A program made the translations under genes and the position numbers. Of a DNA stretch of 64,000 nt, positions 29,434-42,728 are shown piece after piece (position 1 is the first letter of the stretch; every line of letters begins with the position of its first letter). The notes beneath the pieces are model-generated. The model was not told where the DNA came from. It worked only from the letters and a program-made list of their open reading frames with translations, and ran no database searches. Source of the DNA: Vanilla planifolia (Eukaryota > Streptophyta > Magnoliopsida > Asparagales > Orchidaceae); NCBI GenBank assembly GCA_023846275.1, contig JAIUJO010000161.1:897409-961408 (forward strand), read 5' to 3'.

Positions 29434-29547
29434 TTATGCGTGACAACACAAACGTTATAGTAGCGGATCATTAGGCTCAAAAGTTAATCATGTTTAGGCA
29501 ATTGTGGTGTTGGGAAGGGTGTCCTCTTGAAATGTCCTTTTGTTGCT
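29434..29547 (+). pseudogene. 5S rRNA pseudogene, B/A chimera (copy 2)
   Basis: The copy keeps gcggatcattaggctcaaaa and gttaatcatg from the middle of 5S, then tgttgggaagggtg and cttttgttgct at the 3' end. Its upstream flank resembles type B and its downstream flank type A, which suggests a crossover or deletion inside the gene. Confidence 0.8.
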
Positions 29548-30744
29548 TATAATTTTTATGAAATTTAATTTTTTAATGAATGATAATTAATTCTTCATAC
29601 ATTATAACTTAGAAAAAATATTTTTTTATAAATAATAGCTTATAATTATTTTTAGCAATTAATTTTTAAAAATAACAATGTAATATTATTATTAATTTAA
29701 TATAACTATAAATGTGACACATAATATGAAATAATAAAATATTTGCTTTACTTTAGTTATTATTAAGCAAAAAATATTTCGTTAATTAGAATAAATAAGA
29801 ATTAATTTACATTTATAATAGTATATATATCTTGTATGATGAATTTTTAAATAGAAAAATTTTATATTATAGAATATTATACATTAAAAAAGTTTTATTA
29901 ACTATAATTTTTTTTTAAAAGTTTGTAGTTTTTTAAATCAATAATAGGACTAAACTGTTTTATAAAATTTAATATTATTAAGAATTATATTTGATTAACT
30001 TATTATATTATATTAATATTACAAGTTTAATTGTTGATATTTAACTTTAATTTTACTATTTGTCTCAACTTTTTCTCTTGATCTCAATATCTCTCAAATT
30101 CTTTTTCTTTTTTCTCCCTCCTATTATCATTCTCTTATTTCTCTCTTCATTCTCATTCTCTATATCTTAATATGTTTTAGCCTCACTCTCACCACTATCC
30201 TTTTCTATTGTTTCATTTCATTCTTTTTAATTTTTTTGTTTATTCTTTCAATATTTTTTATGTTCTTCCTTTTCTTTTCCTGTTTTTAAAATAGTATCTC
30301 ATCTCTCTTAATTATTTATTTATTTTTTTTGTCAATTTGTGACTTTCTCTCTTCATGAGAATAATTATCTTAATCTTCATTATCTCCTTTTCTACTCATC
30401 AATTATCAATATTTAAAAAATGCCTTATGTTTTATAATCAAATAGATAATATTTATGACATATATATTTTATTATTTATATTTACTAAAAAATTTACTCT
30501 TTTATTTATAAGAAAGAAAATATAATGGCAGAAATTTGTATGTATTATTGTCAATGTTGCCAAAAAAGAATCTTTATTAATTTTTTATATAAATAATATA
30601 TTAATATTATAATATAGAATGATAAAAATAATAAGAATATAAAATTTTTAAAAATACATTTAATTATTAATTTTGAAAATTTTTAAAATTGTGTATGTTT
30701 TCAAAATAGTAATCGTGAAACTATGACATTTTTTTTTTGCATGT

Positions 30745-30861
30745 ATTTTTGACCACCCAGTATTATAGCACTAGATCCCACTAAAACTAAAAAGTTAAGC
30801 ACACTTGGGTTATAGTACTATTGGGATGGGTTACCTCTTTAGGAGTACTCATGGTGCACAT
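30745..30861 (+). pseudogene. 5S rRNA pseudogene, type E (copy 3)
   Basis: One of the best-preserved copies. It has accacccagtattatagca, ctagatccca (30771-30780), aaagttaagc (30791-30800, the box A start), ttgggatggg (30821-30830) and gtgcac near 30855. Length of about 117 nt is close to the usual 119-120. CpG positions of the plant gene read as CA or TG. Confidence 0.9.
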
Positions 30862-30899
30862 ACGTTTTCATAGGTCTAGTTTTTCTCATAAAAGATAGT

Positions 30900-32567
30900 A
30901 ACTTTTAATAAGATGTTTGGGGTGAGGTTCAGTAAGAATGTAGGGAGTTGCTATGAATCAAAGTTTTATTTATTAGAAAATGTTTTCAAAAAATATTTAT
31001 AATAATTTTTAATAATATTTAAGTTATATATAAAAAAGTTTTTCTATAACATTTTATTTTTTTAAAAAAAAATGTTAACTTTCATAAAGATGGTGTAACT
31101 GAGAAATCAACTATAATTAAAAATATAAACAATTGATTTTTAAGTGGTTTAGCTTATAAAACAAGCTTAGGTCCACTCCATGAATCAGGCAAACACAACA
31201 TAATTTAAGCCTTTCACAATTATGTAGGTTGTCTAAGCACTCACAACAAAGAGTCAATTGTGATAGACTGCTACAGTCTTATAACGACATTAATGAAATA
31301 AGCTATTACATTCTAACAACAAAATAAAATGGAAAAATAAGAAAAACATTTAGCCACATTAATTAAGAAAATTAATAACTTAGTAGATTATAGAATGAAA
31401 CGAATTTTAGGGGATTGATGATTGAACGATACTGCTGCATATGAAAGTGATGAGGGAAAGGAGCAACTAAATTCTTTAATACTTTTTCTTAGGATCAGAT
31501 AAAAATTTTTTATCTTTATTTCTGACAAAAATCTTTTATTTGTTTGTTATTTGTAAAGGCTAAAGGCACTTACCAAACACACAATTTTGCTTTTAAAATT
31601 TTCACAATTATTGTAATATTTTAATTGGGAAATAATCAAATATATAACTTAGAAATGGCTCAAAAATAGTTAAAAAGGCCGTTGCGCAGTCGCCATTCAA
31701 TTAGAATTCTTTTAGATCACAAGATTTAAAGTATTGAGTGATCGAACATATACAATCGAATCTATGCCTTTATAAAAATGAAATTGGTCTTGTCCATTGA
31801 TCAGAATCGTGATCAGATTTTACGATTTCACTAGGCCTGTGGAAGAAATACAGATTGTGAGATTGCAACAAAACACGATTGAAGAACTAAAAGAATTACT
31901 AGTCTAAAAGATAAAATATAATAGTGATTTTACAATCACAAAAATTAAACATAGGACGATGCACATTATTTCTGCAATTGAAAAATTCATTATGCAGAAA
32001 AGTTTGGGTGTTTGGTCGCGTAAGGCTCACTAGCAATGATCGTGCCATTATAGTATTTTTGTAATGATGGTACACGTCCGATTGATTTTATTTTCAAGTC
32101 ATTGCTATGTTTCCTTTGGCTATTGCACAACTGAAAGAAATTGCAAATTTAAAGAGGTGCATGGCAATTATCTCTTGATCATGAATTTTTGTGAATGTAC
32201 TATGCCTCTCAATCCCGCAATTCCAAAATTCGACATGTAGAAATTTCGGCATTTTTTATCCCTCATTTCTCCCCAACATTTTTTGTTTCTCCTTATAGGT
32301 ATTTTGATAACTGCCTCGATTAATTTAGTTGGCTAGCGATCGTTGTTAACGTCTCATTACTTTAGTTGGAAACCTTTTGCTGCATTGGCCAATTAATCAT
32401 TGGATTAACCAACGAGTGATTTGCCTTTATTTTTTTTTATTTATGGATCCGTTATCGATTGCTTAATGACAAATTAGAATGTTTATATTTGATTGTGTAG
32501 GCAACTTTTTTTTGAAGTAATTTTCAATGAACAATCATGGTTCACCGTGGCCTCTAGTTTCTGATTG
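30900..32567. repeat. Inserted block X between E and D, copy 1
   Basis: About 1.6 kb without the spacer landmarks and visibly less AT-rich, with runs such as cagtcgccattcaatt, atcgaacatatacaatcgaa and ggctagcgatcgttg. Two further copies lie at 38130-39604 and 44328-45834, sharing elements like caattgatttttaagtggtt, aatttgtaaaggctaaag and cttaccaaacac. It must have entered the E-D spacer before the 7-kb block was amplified. No coding frame is conserved between copies. Nature unknown: it may be an old transposon, part of an LTR, or original spacer. Confidence 0.7.
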
Positions 32568-33258
32568 GTAAATGTTTTTTAATTTTTTTCTCTTTAATAT
32601 ATGCTCACACTTCCTTCTCTCTCTTATTATTATTTTTTTTATTTTTGTCTTTCTTCTTGATCTCCTTGTATTGTTCAAGGTCTTTCTCACTTCTCTATCC
32701 TTGTCCACATTCATTTTTTCTCTATTTCACTCATTTATTTCTTCTCTTTATCTTATTTAGGTTCACTCTTTTCTATTCTTCTTCATTAAATTGTCTGTCA
32801 TCTATCTCAATGGTTATTTTCTTCTCTATTTTGATTTTATCAATTTGTAATTTTCACTCTTATGGAGTAATGGTCTTTCAAATAATTATCTTCATATCTG
32901 CTCATCAATTAAAAATATTTAAGAAATATCTTGTGTTATGTAGTTTAATATGTTGAATATTTGACAAAAACATATTTTATTATAAAGATTTATTATGTAA
33001 TTTAATTTTTAATTCATAAGAAAGGTAAAATAATGGAAGAAACCTTCATTTTGAGTTATCTACTTTTCCAAAAATTATAGTTTATGTAATTATTTAATAA
33101 TTTTAGTTAAATAAAATAGTTATATTATAATAAAATATGACATGTAGAATGGATAATTTTTTTAAAAGCGCATAGGCTTAATAATTTATTAAATTTTTAT
33201 GGTAGTTAATTACCATAAATAAATAATCACAACTATGATAGTTTTTCCTTTTGAATGT

Positions 33259-33374
33259 CTGTTCAACCACACAAGCATTTTAGCATTGGATCACATTAGA
33301 ACTCACAAGTTGTACTTGTTTGGGTGAGAGTATTATTTTGATAGGTGACCTTTTAAAGGCCCTGGTGTTGCACC
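33259..33374 (+). pseudogene. 5S rRNA pseudogene, type D (copy 4)
   Basis: It shows ccacacaagcattttagc, then ggatcacattagaactcaca, tgggtgagag (33321-33330, where plant 5S has GGGCGAGAG), ataggtgacc (33341-33350) and ctggtgttgcacc at the 3' end. About 5 nt are missing at the box A start, where tgtacttg replaces ttaagcgtgcttg. Confidence 0.88.
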
Positions 33375-34462
33375 TATATTTTATAGCATTTTTGGTTCAA
33401 CAACTGATGATTAATTTTAGTGTAATAATAAATAAAACACATAATTTGGTAAAATATGGAAAAAAATTAATTTTTTAAAAATACATAGCAAAATAAATTA
33501 TATGAATTATAACAAATAAGAATTAATCTATGTTTATAATAATATATATATGTTATGTATTTAATAAATACATAAATACTATATTATAGAGTATTAAAGA
33601 TAAAAAAATAATATTTAATTAACAGCCAAAATATTTTTTTAATATTTTAAATTTTTTAAACGAAAAATAGTTCTTGAATATTTTAATATTTTTTATTATT
33701 AAATATTTTATAAAATAAACATATTATATTTTTATATATATTATAAGTTTTATTATTAAAATTTAATTTAATTTAATTATTTCTCTTACTTTTTTCTCAA
33801 TATCACTAATATCGTGTCTCCTTTTTCTCTCTCCTATTATCATTCACTTTTTTTATCTCTTTAAGATCAATATCCTAATATTCTTCTTGGCCACATTCTT
33901 GCCTTTATTTTGCTTCAATTTCATCTTTCTCTCCTTTCTTCTTCTTTACTTTTTCTCTCTATCTTCTTTATGTTTTTTCTTTTGTTTTTTAGTAAATAAT
34001 GCCTCATCTATCACTGTTATTATTTTTCTCTACATTTCAATCTTATTAATCTGTAACTTCCTCTCTAATGGAATGATTATTTGTTTCATTATTTACTTTT
34101 TTATTCCCAAAAATTAACTATATGTATGAAATCTCTCATATTACATAATTTAATATATAAGAATAATAGTAATTATTTATTTTATTATTTATATTGTTTA
34201 CATCATTTAATTTTTTTATAAGGTTGATGACTTATTAAAAGAAAATTGTTAAGCATTAATATTATCAATTTAGAAAGTAATTTATTATGTAATTATTTTT
34301 TATTAAATTTATATAATAAAATTTTCATATTTGAATATACTATAATATATATCATAAGTATACTTTATTTAAACTCATACATATACTTGATAATAGAGGC
34401 TATTTTAATAATAATGCATCATAATTAAGATAATAATCACATAACCACAATGCCATCATTTG

Positions 34463-34544
34463 GTTGCATGTGCTACTGTGTAAACAATAAAGTTAAGTAT
34501 TCTTAGGCAAGCATATTATTGGGATAGTGATCTATTTAGATGTC

Positions 34545-34549
<5 letters not shown>
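34463..34549 (+). pseudogene. 5S rRNA pseudogene, type B, truncated (copy 5)
   Basis: About 40 nt of the 5' half are deleted, so gcatgtgctactgtg runs almost directly into aataaagttaagtat. The rest keeps cttaggcaag, ttgggatagtga (34519-34530) and gatgtcctca. The 3' end is replaced by a (TA)n run. Confidence 0.85.

Positions 34550-34575
<26 letters not shown>
34548..34575. repeat. (TA)n microsatellite at the 3' end of a 5S pseudogene
   Basis: Alternating T and A of about 28 bp stands where other B copies read gttgcacatattttttcat. The native catat of the trailer probably seeded the expansion, destroying the end of copy 5. Confidence 0.92.
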
Positions 34576-34579
<4 letters not shown>

Positions 34580-35633
34580 CAACATTCATATTTTATGAGT
34601 GATAATTAATTTTATTAATATGTTGTTGTTAATAAATTAAATTGTTAAAAAATATTGTTTATAATTGTATTTTTAGTAATTATTTGATAATACTATTATC
34701 AATTCATGTAATAATGAATATGACAAATCAAATGATATAATAAAGTAAAAACTTTAAATTTTTTAATATTTAGGTCAATAACTCATACTAATTATAATAA
34801 ATTCGAATTAATTCAAGTTCATAATATTATATATATTGTGTAAGCAGGGTTTTTAAATAAAGTAAGATTACATTATTAAAGATAAAATATCTAAAACTAT
34901 TTCTTTAAGCATAAATATTCTTTATATTTATGATTTTTTTATGTAAAATAAATTTAATATATTAGATAAATTTTATTATTTATTATTTATTTTATTAAAA
35001 ATGAAGATATTTATATTAAATTAATAATCAAATTATTACTTAAATATTTTTTTAATATTATAAAATAATAATAAAGTTGAAAATAATTTAACAATTTAAA
35101 TAAATAGGTGATATATATAATTTAAAATTTTCTATTTTATTTCGTAAAATTATATTTTTTTAATTATTTTAATTTAATATTAATTAAATAAATTTTATCA
35201 CTTTTCACTTTATCTTAATGTTTAACATATTCTCTCACTTACATCTCTGTTTTATTATGTTTCTTTTTATATTCCTCTTATTAATTTGTAATTTTTCTCT
35301 CAATTAAAAAAATTTCTTTTTCTATATTTTCCATTTTGAGAACATTAATTAACCAAAATTAAGAAAGCTCTCATATATCAATTTTTTAAAAAATAATATA
35401 TTTGAAAATTTTAAATTTTACTATTTATATATTTAATAAAGTTAATTTTAAATTATAGGAATGGTAACATAATAAAAGAAAATCATATATATTAATATCT
35501 ATACTATAAAAAGAACAAGTTTTGGAATTTTTTATTAATTTTATATAAAAAAAATATTATTATTATAACACATCATTATTCATTATTTTCAAGACAATAA
35601 TTATAATACAATGATTCTTTTCCTTTTTTGTAC

Positions 35634-35737
35634 CTATGCGACAACATGAGCATTATAGGACTAGATGTAATTGGTACTTCCATGGTTAAGTTTGCTTGGA
35701 TGAGAGGGATGATTGATCGCTTGACTTTATGACTACA
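35634..35737 (+). pseudogene. 5S rRNA pseudogene, type C (copy 6)
   Basis: It begins tgcgacaacatgagcattat, followed by actagatgtaattggtactt, ccatggttaagtttgcttgg (35690-35710) and atgattgatcgcttgact. The change around ggtacttcc, in place of agaactccg, is shared with the other C copies and defines the type. The 3' end is frayed. Confidence 0.78.
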
Positions 35738-37070
35738 TATTTTTCGTATCATTTGATTCTTTAATGATTTATAATTTACTTTAAAAACATGTTAATGTTA
35801 TAAGATAAAATGATTATGAATTATAGTTGAAAAATACTATTTTTGTATAGATTTATTGAAAATAACTTCATTAAGTTTTTATTAAATTAATGAAAAAAAA
35901 ATATGACACATCATATGATAAAAATAATAATTTTGCTATAGTTCAATTTTGAGGAAAATATATTAGATTAAACATAATAAATTAGAATTAATTTATATTT
36001 AGAATATTATACATGTTGTGTGTAACATTTTTTAAATATATGAATATTACATTATGAAATAAGAGAAATAAATAATTCCATAATTAATGTTAAATAGTGT
36101 TTTTATGTATGCATATTACATCATATAAAGATTATTTATTCAAAGAATTATAATATTTATTAATTAAATAAATTTTTTAGTTTTTTCTATAAAAATTAAA
36201 AAAATAAATTAAATTGTCAAAATATATTTTAAATATTTGTAATATAATATAATAATAATGGACCTAAAAAAATTTTTATTATTTTTTCCTTCTTAAATAT
36301 TATATATGTTTAACTTATAATATTTAATAAAAATTGTAATTTTAATTATTAAGTTTCTAGTTTTATTTAATTTTTTATAAATCGTTTCTCTTTATTTCAA
36401 CATCTCTCAAATTCTTCTACTTTCCTCCATCACCTATTACCAATGTATTTTTTCTCCCTCCATTTTTATCTCCTTACGCTCATATTGGCCAATTTCACTC
36501 TACTATACATCTCTACTTTGTTATTTCTGTTTCTTTAATTTTTTATTAATTATCTCTATCTTTTATATGTTCTCTCATTTTTTTCTATTCAATAAATGAA
36601 CTCTCACATCTCTCCAAAATTATTTTATTATATGTTATTTTTTATCTGTTTGTTACTTTTCTGTTTTAGAAAATAATTATATCTTACTAAATTATCACCT
36701 TTTTAGCTCATCAATTAATAATTTTTTAAACATCTCTTTTTGTGACATAGAATAATATATAATAATTTTTATAACTATATATTTTATTTATTATATTTAT
36801 TGTGCAATTTAATTTTTTATTCATATGCATGATAACATAATCGAAGAAATTATTATGTATTATTGTCAATGTTATGAAAAATGATAGTTCATGAAATTTT
36901 TTATTTATTTCATATAAATAAAATGTTGACATCATAATATATTATAATATATATATAAAGCAAGAACTTCATCTAAAAATTTATATGCTTTATATTTTAA
37001 AAGGCTTTAGAGATGGTGTTATACCATAAGAAAACAATCACACAAGTTGGACTTTTTGTCTTTTGCCTAT

Positions 37071-37184
37071 ATTTGTGACCACACTAACATTAAAGAAACC
37101 GTATCATTAAAACTCTAAAGTTAAGTATGTTGAGACAACTATAGCATTTTGATGGGTGACCTCTAAACATCCTTTTATTGCTCA
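37071..37184 (+). pseudogene. 5S rRNA pseudogene, type A (copy 7)
   Basis: It shows gaccacactaacattaaag, atcattaaaactctaaag, ttaagtatgt (37121-37130), gatgggtgac (37151-37160) and cctctaaacatcctttt, ending attgctcat. It is near full length, with box A and the region after it each a few changes from plant 5S. Confidence 0.88.
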
Positions 37185-37977
37185 TTATTTTTCATAATAT
37201 TTATTTTTTAAATGATTGACAAATAATCATTATTACATTGTTACTTAAAAAAATAAATATTACAAATGATTGTATATAACTATATTTTAGTAATTACATA
37301 TAAAAAAATAACTATGTAATAATATTATTAATTTAATATGATAATAAATATTTCATATAATATGTAGTAATAAAATATTAAGCTTAATTTAGTTTATATT
37401 AACTAAATACCTTTTGTTAATTATAAAAAACTTCAATTAATTTACATTTATAATGGTATATATATGCGTTATGATTAATTTTTAAATATATAAAAATTAT
37501 GTTATAGTATATTGACTTGCATCTCTCTTTATTATTATTTTTTCTCTTATTTTTTTTTGTCAATCCATGACTTTCTCTCTATAAGTGAACAATCCTCTTC
37601 ATCTACATTGTCTGTTCTTTTACTCATTAATTGTTACTATTTAAAAGATGTCTTATGTTTCATAATCTAATATATAATATTTATGATAATTTTTTTATTA
37701 TTTATATTTATTAATTAGTTTAATTTTTTATTTGTAACAATGAAAATATATTGGAAGAAATTGTTATGTATTAATGTCAACGTTATAAAAACAATAGTTT
37801 ACTTAATTTTTCTTTATTTTATATAGAAAATTTATTAATATTACAGTATAGTATGATTGGCATAATAAGCATATAAAAATTTTACAAGTATATTTAATTA
37901 TTAATTTAGATACTTTTTAAAATGGTCGATTAATTTTAAAAAAGAATCATGCAACTATAATTTTTTCTCTTGTAGGT

Positions 37978-38094
37978 ATTTGTGATTACACCAGTATTAT
38001 AACACTCCATCCCATTAAAACTCAAAAGTTAAGCAAACTAGGGTTAAAGTAGTATTGGGAGGGATCACCTTCTAAGATGTCGTAATGTTGCATA
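37978..38094 (+). pseudogene. 5S rRNA pseudogene, type E (copy 8)
   Basis: Well preserved. It shows gattacaccagtattataac, cccattaaaactcaaaag (38011-38028), ttaagcaaactagggtt, tagtattgggagggatcacc and tgttgcat. It differs from copy 3 mainly in single bases, so the two are the same lineage 7.2 kb apart. Confidence 0.9.
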
Positions 38095-38129
38095 TATCTT
38101 TTCATAGCACTAATTTTTCTAATAAAGAC

Positions 38130-39604
38130 AATTAATTTTAACAAGTTGTTTTAGAAGAGGAGTGGTGAATTACTAAGAATCACAATTTGATTTCTCATTG
38201 AATATTTCCATAAAATATTTATAGTAATTTTAATAATATTTAACAAATATATAAAGATAATTTTTGATAAATTTCCTTGTTATTTTAAAAACTTAATCTT
38301 TATAAAAGTAGTCAAATTGAAAATTCAACAGTAATAAAAATTGTAAGCAATTGATTATTAAGACGTTCAACTTATAAAACAGCCTGTATCCACTCCAATA
38401 AAAAACCAGGCATGCACAAGAAAATATAAGTCTGTTGCTACTAGACAGGTTAGTTAAGCTGTCACAACAAAAGAGACAAATAAGAAAGACTGTTATGGTG
38501 TTATAAGGAAATAAATGAAACAGGTTACTACATCCTTAAAATAATCAAAAAGAAGAGAAAGAAAAACATTACATGACAAAAAGTCTAAATCATCGTTCCA
38601 AAAATCTTATGCTTCATGATAGTAGTAAAGAGGCCCAAGTATGTTAATTAAATGAATTAAGTAATTACAAAATTAATAACTTAACTTATTTGAGAATGAA
38701 AAGAGTTTCAGGAGTTTGAGGAGTGAATGACATAGCCCTGTATGAAAATAACGATGGAAATGAGTAGCAAACGAGTTTTATTATTTTCTTAGCATCAAAA
38801 TATTTTTTTTTCTTATTTTAGTAAAAAATCTTCTATTTATATTCAATTTGTAAAGGCTAAAGCACTTACCAAACACCCAATTTAGCAATTAGAATTTGCA
38901 CAGTTTTTGTGGTTTTTTACTTGGGAAATAAACAAATAAGTAACTCACAAAAGGTTTGAAAAAATGGCTAAAGGCACTATTGTGTAGTCGACGTTCCATC
39001 AATGTTCTTCAGGATAGTTAGATCCCAAAAATTGAGTCATCGAACGTATGCAATCGAATCTGTCTCTATTAAAATGAAATTGTTCTGGTCCATTAAATCA
39101 AAATCACAATCTAAGGCAATAATTAGCTTGTCCTGTGGAAGAAATACGGATCATGGCATTACGACAAAACATGATCAGATGGTTGAAAGAATTAGCAAGT
39201 CGAATGATAAAATATTATTGTTGTTGTTCGATCACAATTAAGTGGCATAGGATGGTGCACCTTATTTCTACAATTTAGAACTTCACCGTGCATAAAAGTT
39301 TGTGTGTTTTGTCACATATTGCTCACAACCATTATTCGTCTCCTTATAGGTATTTTTCAGCACTATACCCATCTGATTGATTTAATTTGCTAGTTGCTGC
39401 CGTGTCACCTTTGCAGCTAAAGAAATTGCGAATTGAATGAGCGTGCATGGCATTTATCGTTCGATTGTGAATTTTCGTGATTACTCTATGCTTCTTAATC
39501 CTACAATTAAAAAATTTTCTGTGCAATTCAAATGAACAACCATGGTTCACCCCGCTAATGGGTACTGGTTGGTACATTTTTTTCAAAATTTTTTCGCAGT
39601 AATT
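38130..39604. repeat. Inserted block X between E and D, copy 2
   Basis: Homologous to 30900-32567 throughout, starting with a stretch like ttgaaaattcaacagtaata and ending near gggtactggttggtac. It is shorter by about 200 bp because the second internal repeat seen in the other copies is largely missing. The minus-strand frame 39344-39616 and the plus frame 39002-39241 lie here. Neither reading is kept in copy 1, so I do not call genes. Confidence 0.7.
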
Positions 39605-40174
39605 TGTCTTTAACATATTGTCTCAATTCCTTCTCTCCTTTATAATTACTTTTTTATTTTTATCTTCATTCTTGATCTCCTTATATTAATCATGGCCTCT
39701 CTCACATCGCTATCCTCCTCTACTTTCTATTTTTTTCTTTATATTACTTATTTATTTATTTTCTTTATCTTATTTATGTTCTATATTTTATTTTCTTCTT
39801 TATTAAATCTTCTCTCACTGATATCAATGGATATTTTCTTCTTTATTTTCATATAATCAATCCATTATTTTCTTTATGACTGAATAATATCACATGTTGC
39901 ATAGTTTAAAAAATGTTATGCATAACTTAAATTTTTTATAAGAAAGGTAACATCATAGAAACTTTCATTTAGAAGTGTCTACTTTTTTAAAAATTATAGT
40001 TTGTATTATCATTTATTAATTTTATTTAAATAGAAAAATTATATTATAATATATTATGTCATGTAACATGCACAAAGTTTTTTAAAAGTGCATAGGCATG
40101 ATAATTTATTATATTTTAGAAATGGTTGATTACCAAAAAAATCACACAACTACAATATTTTTTCTTTTGAATAT

Positions 40175-40290
40175 ATGTTTGACCACACCAGCATTTTAGC
40201 ATTGGTTCTCATCAAAACTCACAAGTTAAGCATGCTTGGGAAAGAGTAATACTCTGATAGCTGACCTTTCTAAGAGTCTTAGTTTCCCAC
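40175..40290 (+). pseudogene. 5S rRNA pseudogene, type D (copy 9)
   Basis: It contains the best box A of the window, acaagttaagcatgcttggg at 40221-40240, after gaccacaccagcattttagc. The 3' half is weaker: actctgatagctgaccttt and gttt-ccac at the end. The D signature cattttagcattgg is shared with copies 4 and 17. Confidence 0.92.
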
Positions 40291-41424
40291 TTATTTTTAA
40301 TATTATTCTTTTTATGATCAAATGATGATTAACCTTTATAACATTTTAATGTCAAAAAGTTACAATAAATGATAGTTCGTAATTATGATTATAGTAATTA
40401 AAGTTTTAAAAATAACTTTATAATGTTATTATCAATTTTATAAAACAGTAAATGTAGCACATCATTTGATATAATTAAATAATACCTTTAATTATGTTAA
40501 AATTAATTTATGTTTGAAATGTCATATATATATATTGAGTATTTAATTTTTTTAAAAAAGAAATATTATATTATAGAATATTTGAGAAAGAAAATAAAAT
40601 TAAATTTATAGTAAAAATATTATTTGAATATTTTTAATATTCTGAAGAAATAATTAATCTTTAAGATTTTTATATTTTATTATTATTATTTAATACTGTA
40701 TAAGGTTAAATTGTAAAATTTTTATAAGTATTATAAGTTTTGTTACAAGATTAACTTTCATTTACTTATTTCTCTCACTTTACTTCTCAGTATATGTAAT
40801 ATTATATAAAATTTCCTCCCTATTATTATCATTGCCTTTTTTGTCTCTTCAAGATCTACATCCTAATATTCATCTTGGCGTCCCTCTTTGACCACTATTT
40901 TTTCTCAATTGCTCATTTCTCTGCCTTCCCCTTATTTATTTTTTCCCAATATCTTCTCCATTTTTTTTCCCACCTTTATCAAATAATATCTCATATATGA
41001 ATACTATTATTTTTCTTTTTATTTCACAATTATTAATCCTTCACTTTCTCGCTCTATGGAATAATTATTAGCAATATTCATGAAATATCTCATATTGCAT
41101 ATTTTAATATATAAAATTAATAATAATTATATATTTTTTATTTTTTATATTTTTATATTTTAATGTAATTTAATTTTTTATAAGAATGATAACTTATTGA
41201 AATAAAATCTAAGGTATTAATATCATCAATTTTGAACATAATAGTTTATGTAATTAATTTTTATCTATTTTACAAAATAAAATAATGATTTTAGAATATA
41301 TTATCACATATATGATAAGCAATTTTTTTTAAATATACCTATACCTGATAATATAACTATTTCATAAATGAATCTTTATAATCAAGACAAAAACAACATA
41401 ATAATGATAACATCTTTTGCATAC

Positions 41425-41540
41425 ATTTGCAACCACACAAACATTATTGCAACGACTCTAATTAGAATTTTGAAGTTAAGAATTCTTATGCAAGAGTACT
41501 TTTGTGATAGGTTCTCTCTTGAGAAGTCCTCATGTTGAAT
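41425..41540 (+). pseudogene. 5S rRNA pseudogene, type B (copy 10)
   Basis: It shows tgcaaccacacaaacattat, ctaattagaattttgaag, ttaagaattctta, gcaagagtacttttgtgata and gagaagtcct (41521-41530), then catgttga. It is full length. It lacks the 5' deletion of copy 5, so that deletion is private to copy 5. Confidence 0.87.
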
Positions 41541-42612
41541 ATATTTTTTCACAACATTTGTTTTTTTGATAAATGAAAATCATTTTTAATAATAGCTTGA
41601 TGTTAATAAATTAAATTTTTAAAAAAGATTATCTAAATTAAAAAAATCGTGATTAATATTTATTAATAAGTGTATAACATTATTGTTAATTTCATTTAAA
41701 AATGTACATGACACATCACGTGGCATAATATAAATAGTAATTTTAATTTTTTTTAGTAGTAAGCAAAATAACCCATATCAATAATAATAAATTAGATAAA
41801 ATTTAAGTTTATAATAACACATACATTGGGTTTATGAAGTTTTTAGATAAAGTAACATTTCAATATTAAAAAAAAAATCTAAAATGATTTCTTTAATCTT
41901 CAATATTTTTTGCATTTATAACCTATATTATGAAGAATATAGATAATATTTTTCAATAATTTTATTCTTTATTATTTATTTATTTTCTTTAATGTATGAA
42001 AAAAATTATATTAATATAATAGTATAAATATTAATTAAATGCATGTTATATATTATAAAATAATAATAAAAATTAAAGAGTTTTCTTGTTTGTTAATTTA
42101 TTCTCTATCTTTATATTACTTGTGCCATCTCTCTGCTCTATCACCCTCTACTTTCACATTTCTCACAAATTCATTATTCATTTATTCTCTCCATATCTTA
42201 TGTGTTCCCACATTTCTTTATCATTTTATTAATAGTTTCTCATTTCCTATTATCATTTTTCTCTTTATTTTTTCTTATCAATTTGTAATTTTTTCTCTCT
42301 TTTCAAGTAATTATCTCTATCTAAATTTTCTTTTTTAAGGAACATTAATCAACAAAGTTTAAGAAATCACTCAAATATCATAATTTAATATATAATATAT
42401 TTGAAAAATATAAATTTTGATATTTATTAAATTTAATTTTTAAATTATAAGAATGGTAACCAAATAAAAGAAAATCATATATATTATAATCTTGCTTTAA
42501 AAAATAATAATTTAAATAATTTTTTTATAAAAAAATTATTTTCAATATAGTACATCATGGTTCATTATTTTCATGGCAATAATCATACAACTATGGTTTC
42601 TTTTCCCGCTTA

Positions 42613-42728
42613 TATTTGTGAGACAACATTAGCATTACCGCATCAAATCGAACCAGTACTTCCTTTGTGAACCTTCCTAGAATAGGGGTAGTTTTTGGAT
42701 GGTTGATCTCTTCAGAGTATTATAACAT
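42613..42728 (+). pseudogene. 5S rRNA pseudogene, type C (copy 11)
   Basis: The most eroded near-complete copy. It is recognisable by acaacattagcattac, catcaaatcg, the C-type ccagtacttcc, and ggatggttgatctc at 42697-42710. Box A is lost. The call rests partly on its position, 6979 bp after copy 6. Confidence 0.68.

Larger units (their letters stand above)
26661..30050 (+). repeat. Partial higher-order repeat 0 (C spacer, A, E remnant, B/A chimera)
   Basis: It starts inside C-type downstream spacer (motif aaatcattataaattataac). The A-type polypyrimidine tract is at about 27183-27480, before the gene at 27815. An E-type tract follows at about 28420-28700. E spacer continues to about 28990, where it jumps into a B-type tract at about 28998-29270, so the E gene and the whole D unit are missing. 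The gene at 29434 has B-like upstream and A-like downstream spacer. The frame 29007-29270 is a reading of the pyrimidine tract. Confidence 0.7.
30051..37500 (+). repeat. Higher-order repeat 1, complete (E, insert, D, B, C, A)
   Basis: The most complete set. Polypyrimidine tracts lie at about 30055-30360 (E), 32568-32850 (D), 33780-34060 (B), 35195-35340 (C) and 36380-36680 (A). Genes start at 30745, 33259, 34463, 35634 and 37071. The E-to-D interval is enlarged to about 2.5 kb by the block at 30900-32567; other gene-to-gene distances are 1.2-1.4 kb. The frames 32572-32760, 32645-32956 and 33887-34117 are pyrimidine-tract readings and not genes. Confidence 0.82.

Noticed and set aside
39344..39616. 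Minus-strand frame of 90 codons in block X, sharing S-K-L-N-Q-S with the frame at 45459-45668
   Set aside because: The third copy of block X has stop codons at the matching place (near 32085), and the two frames diverge outside the short shared stretch. Better explained by DNA homology than by a protein.
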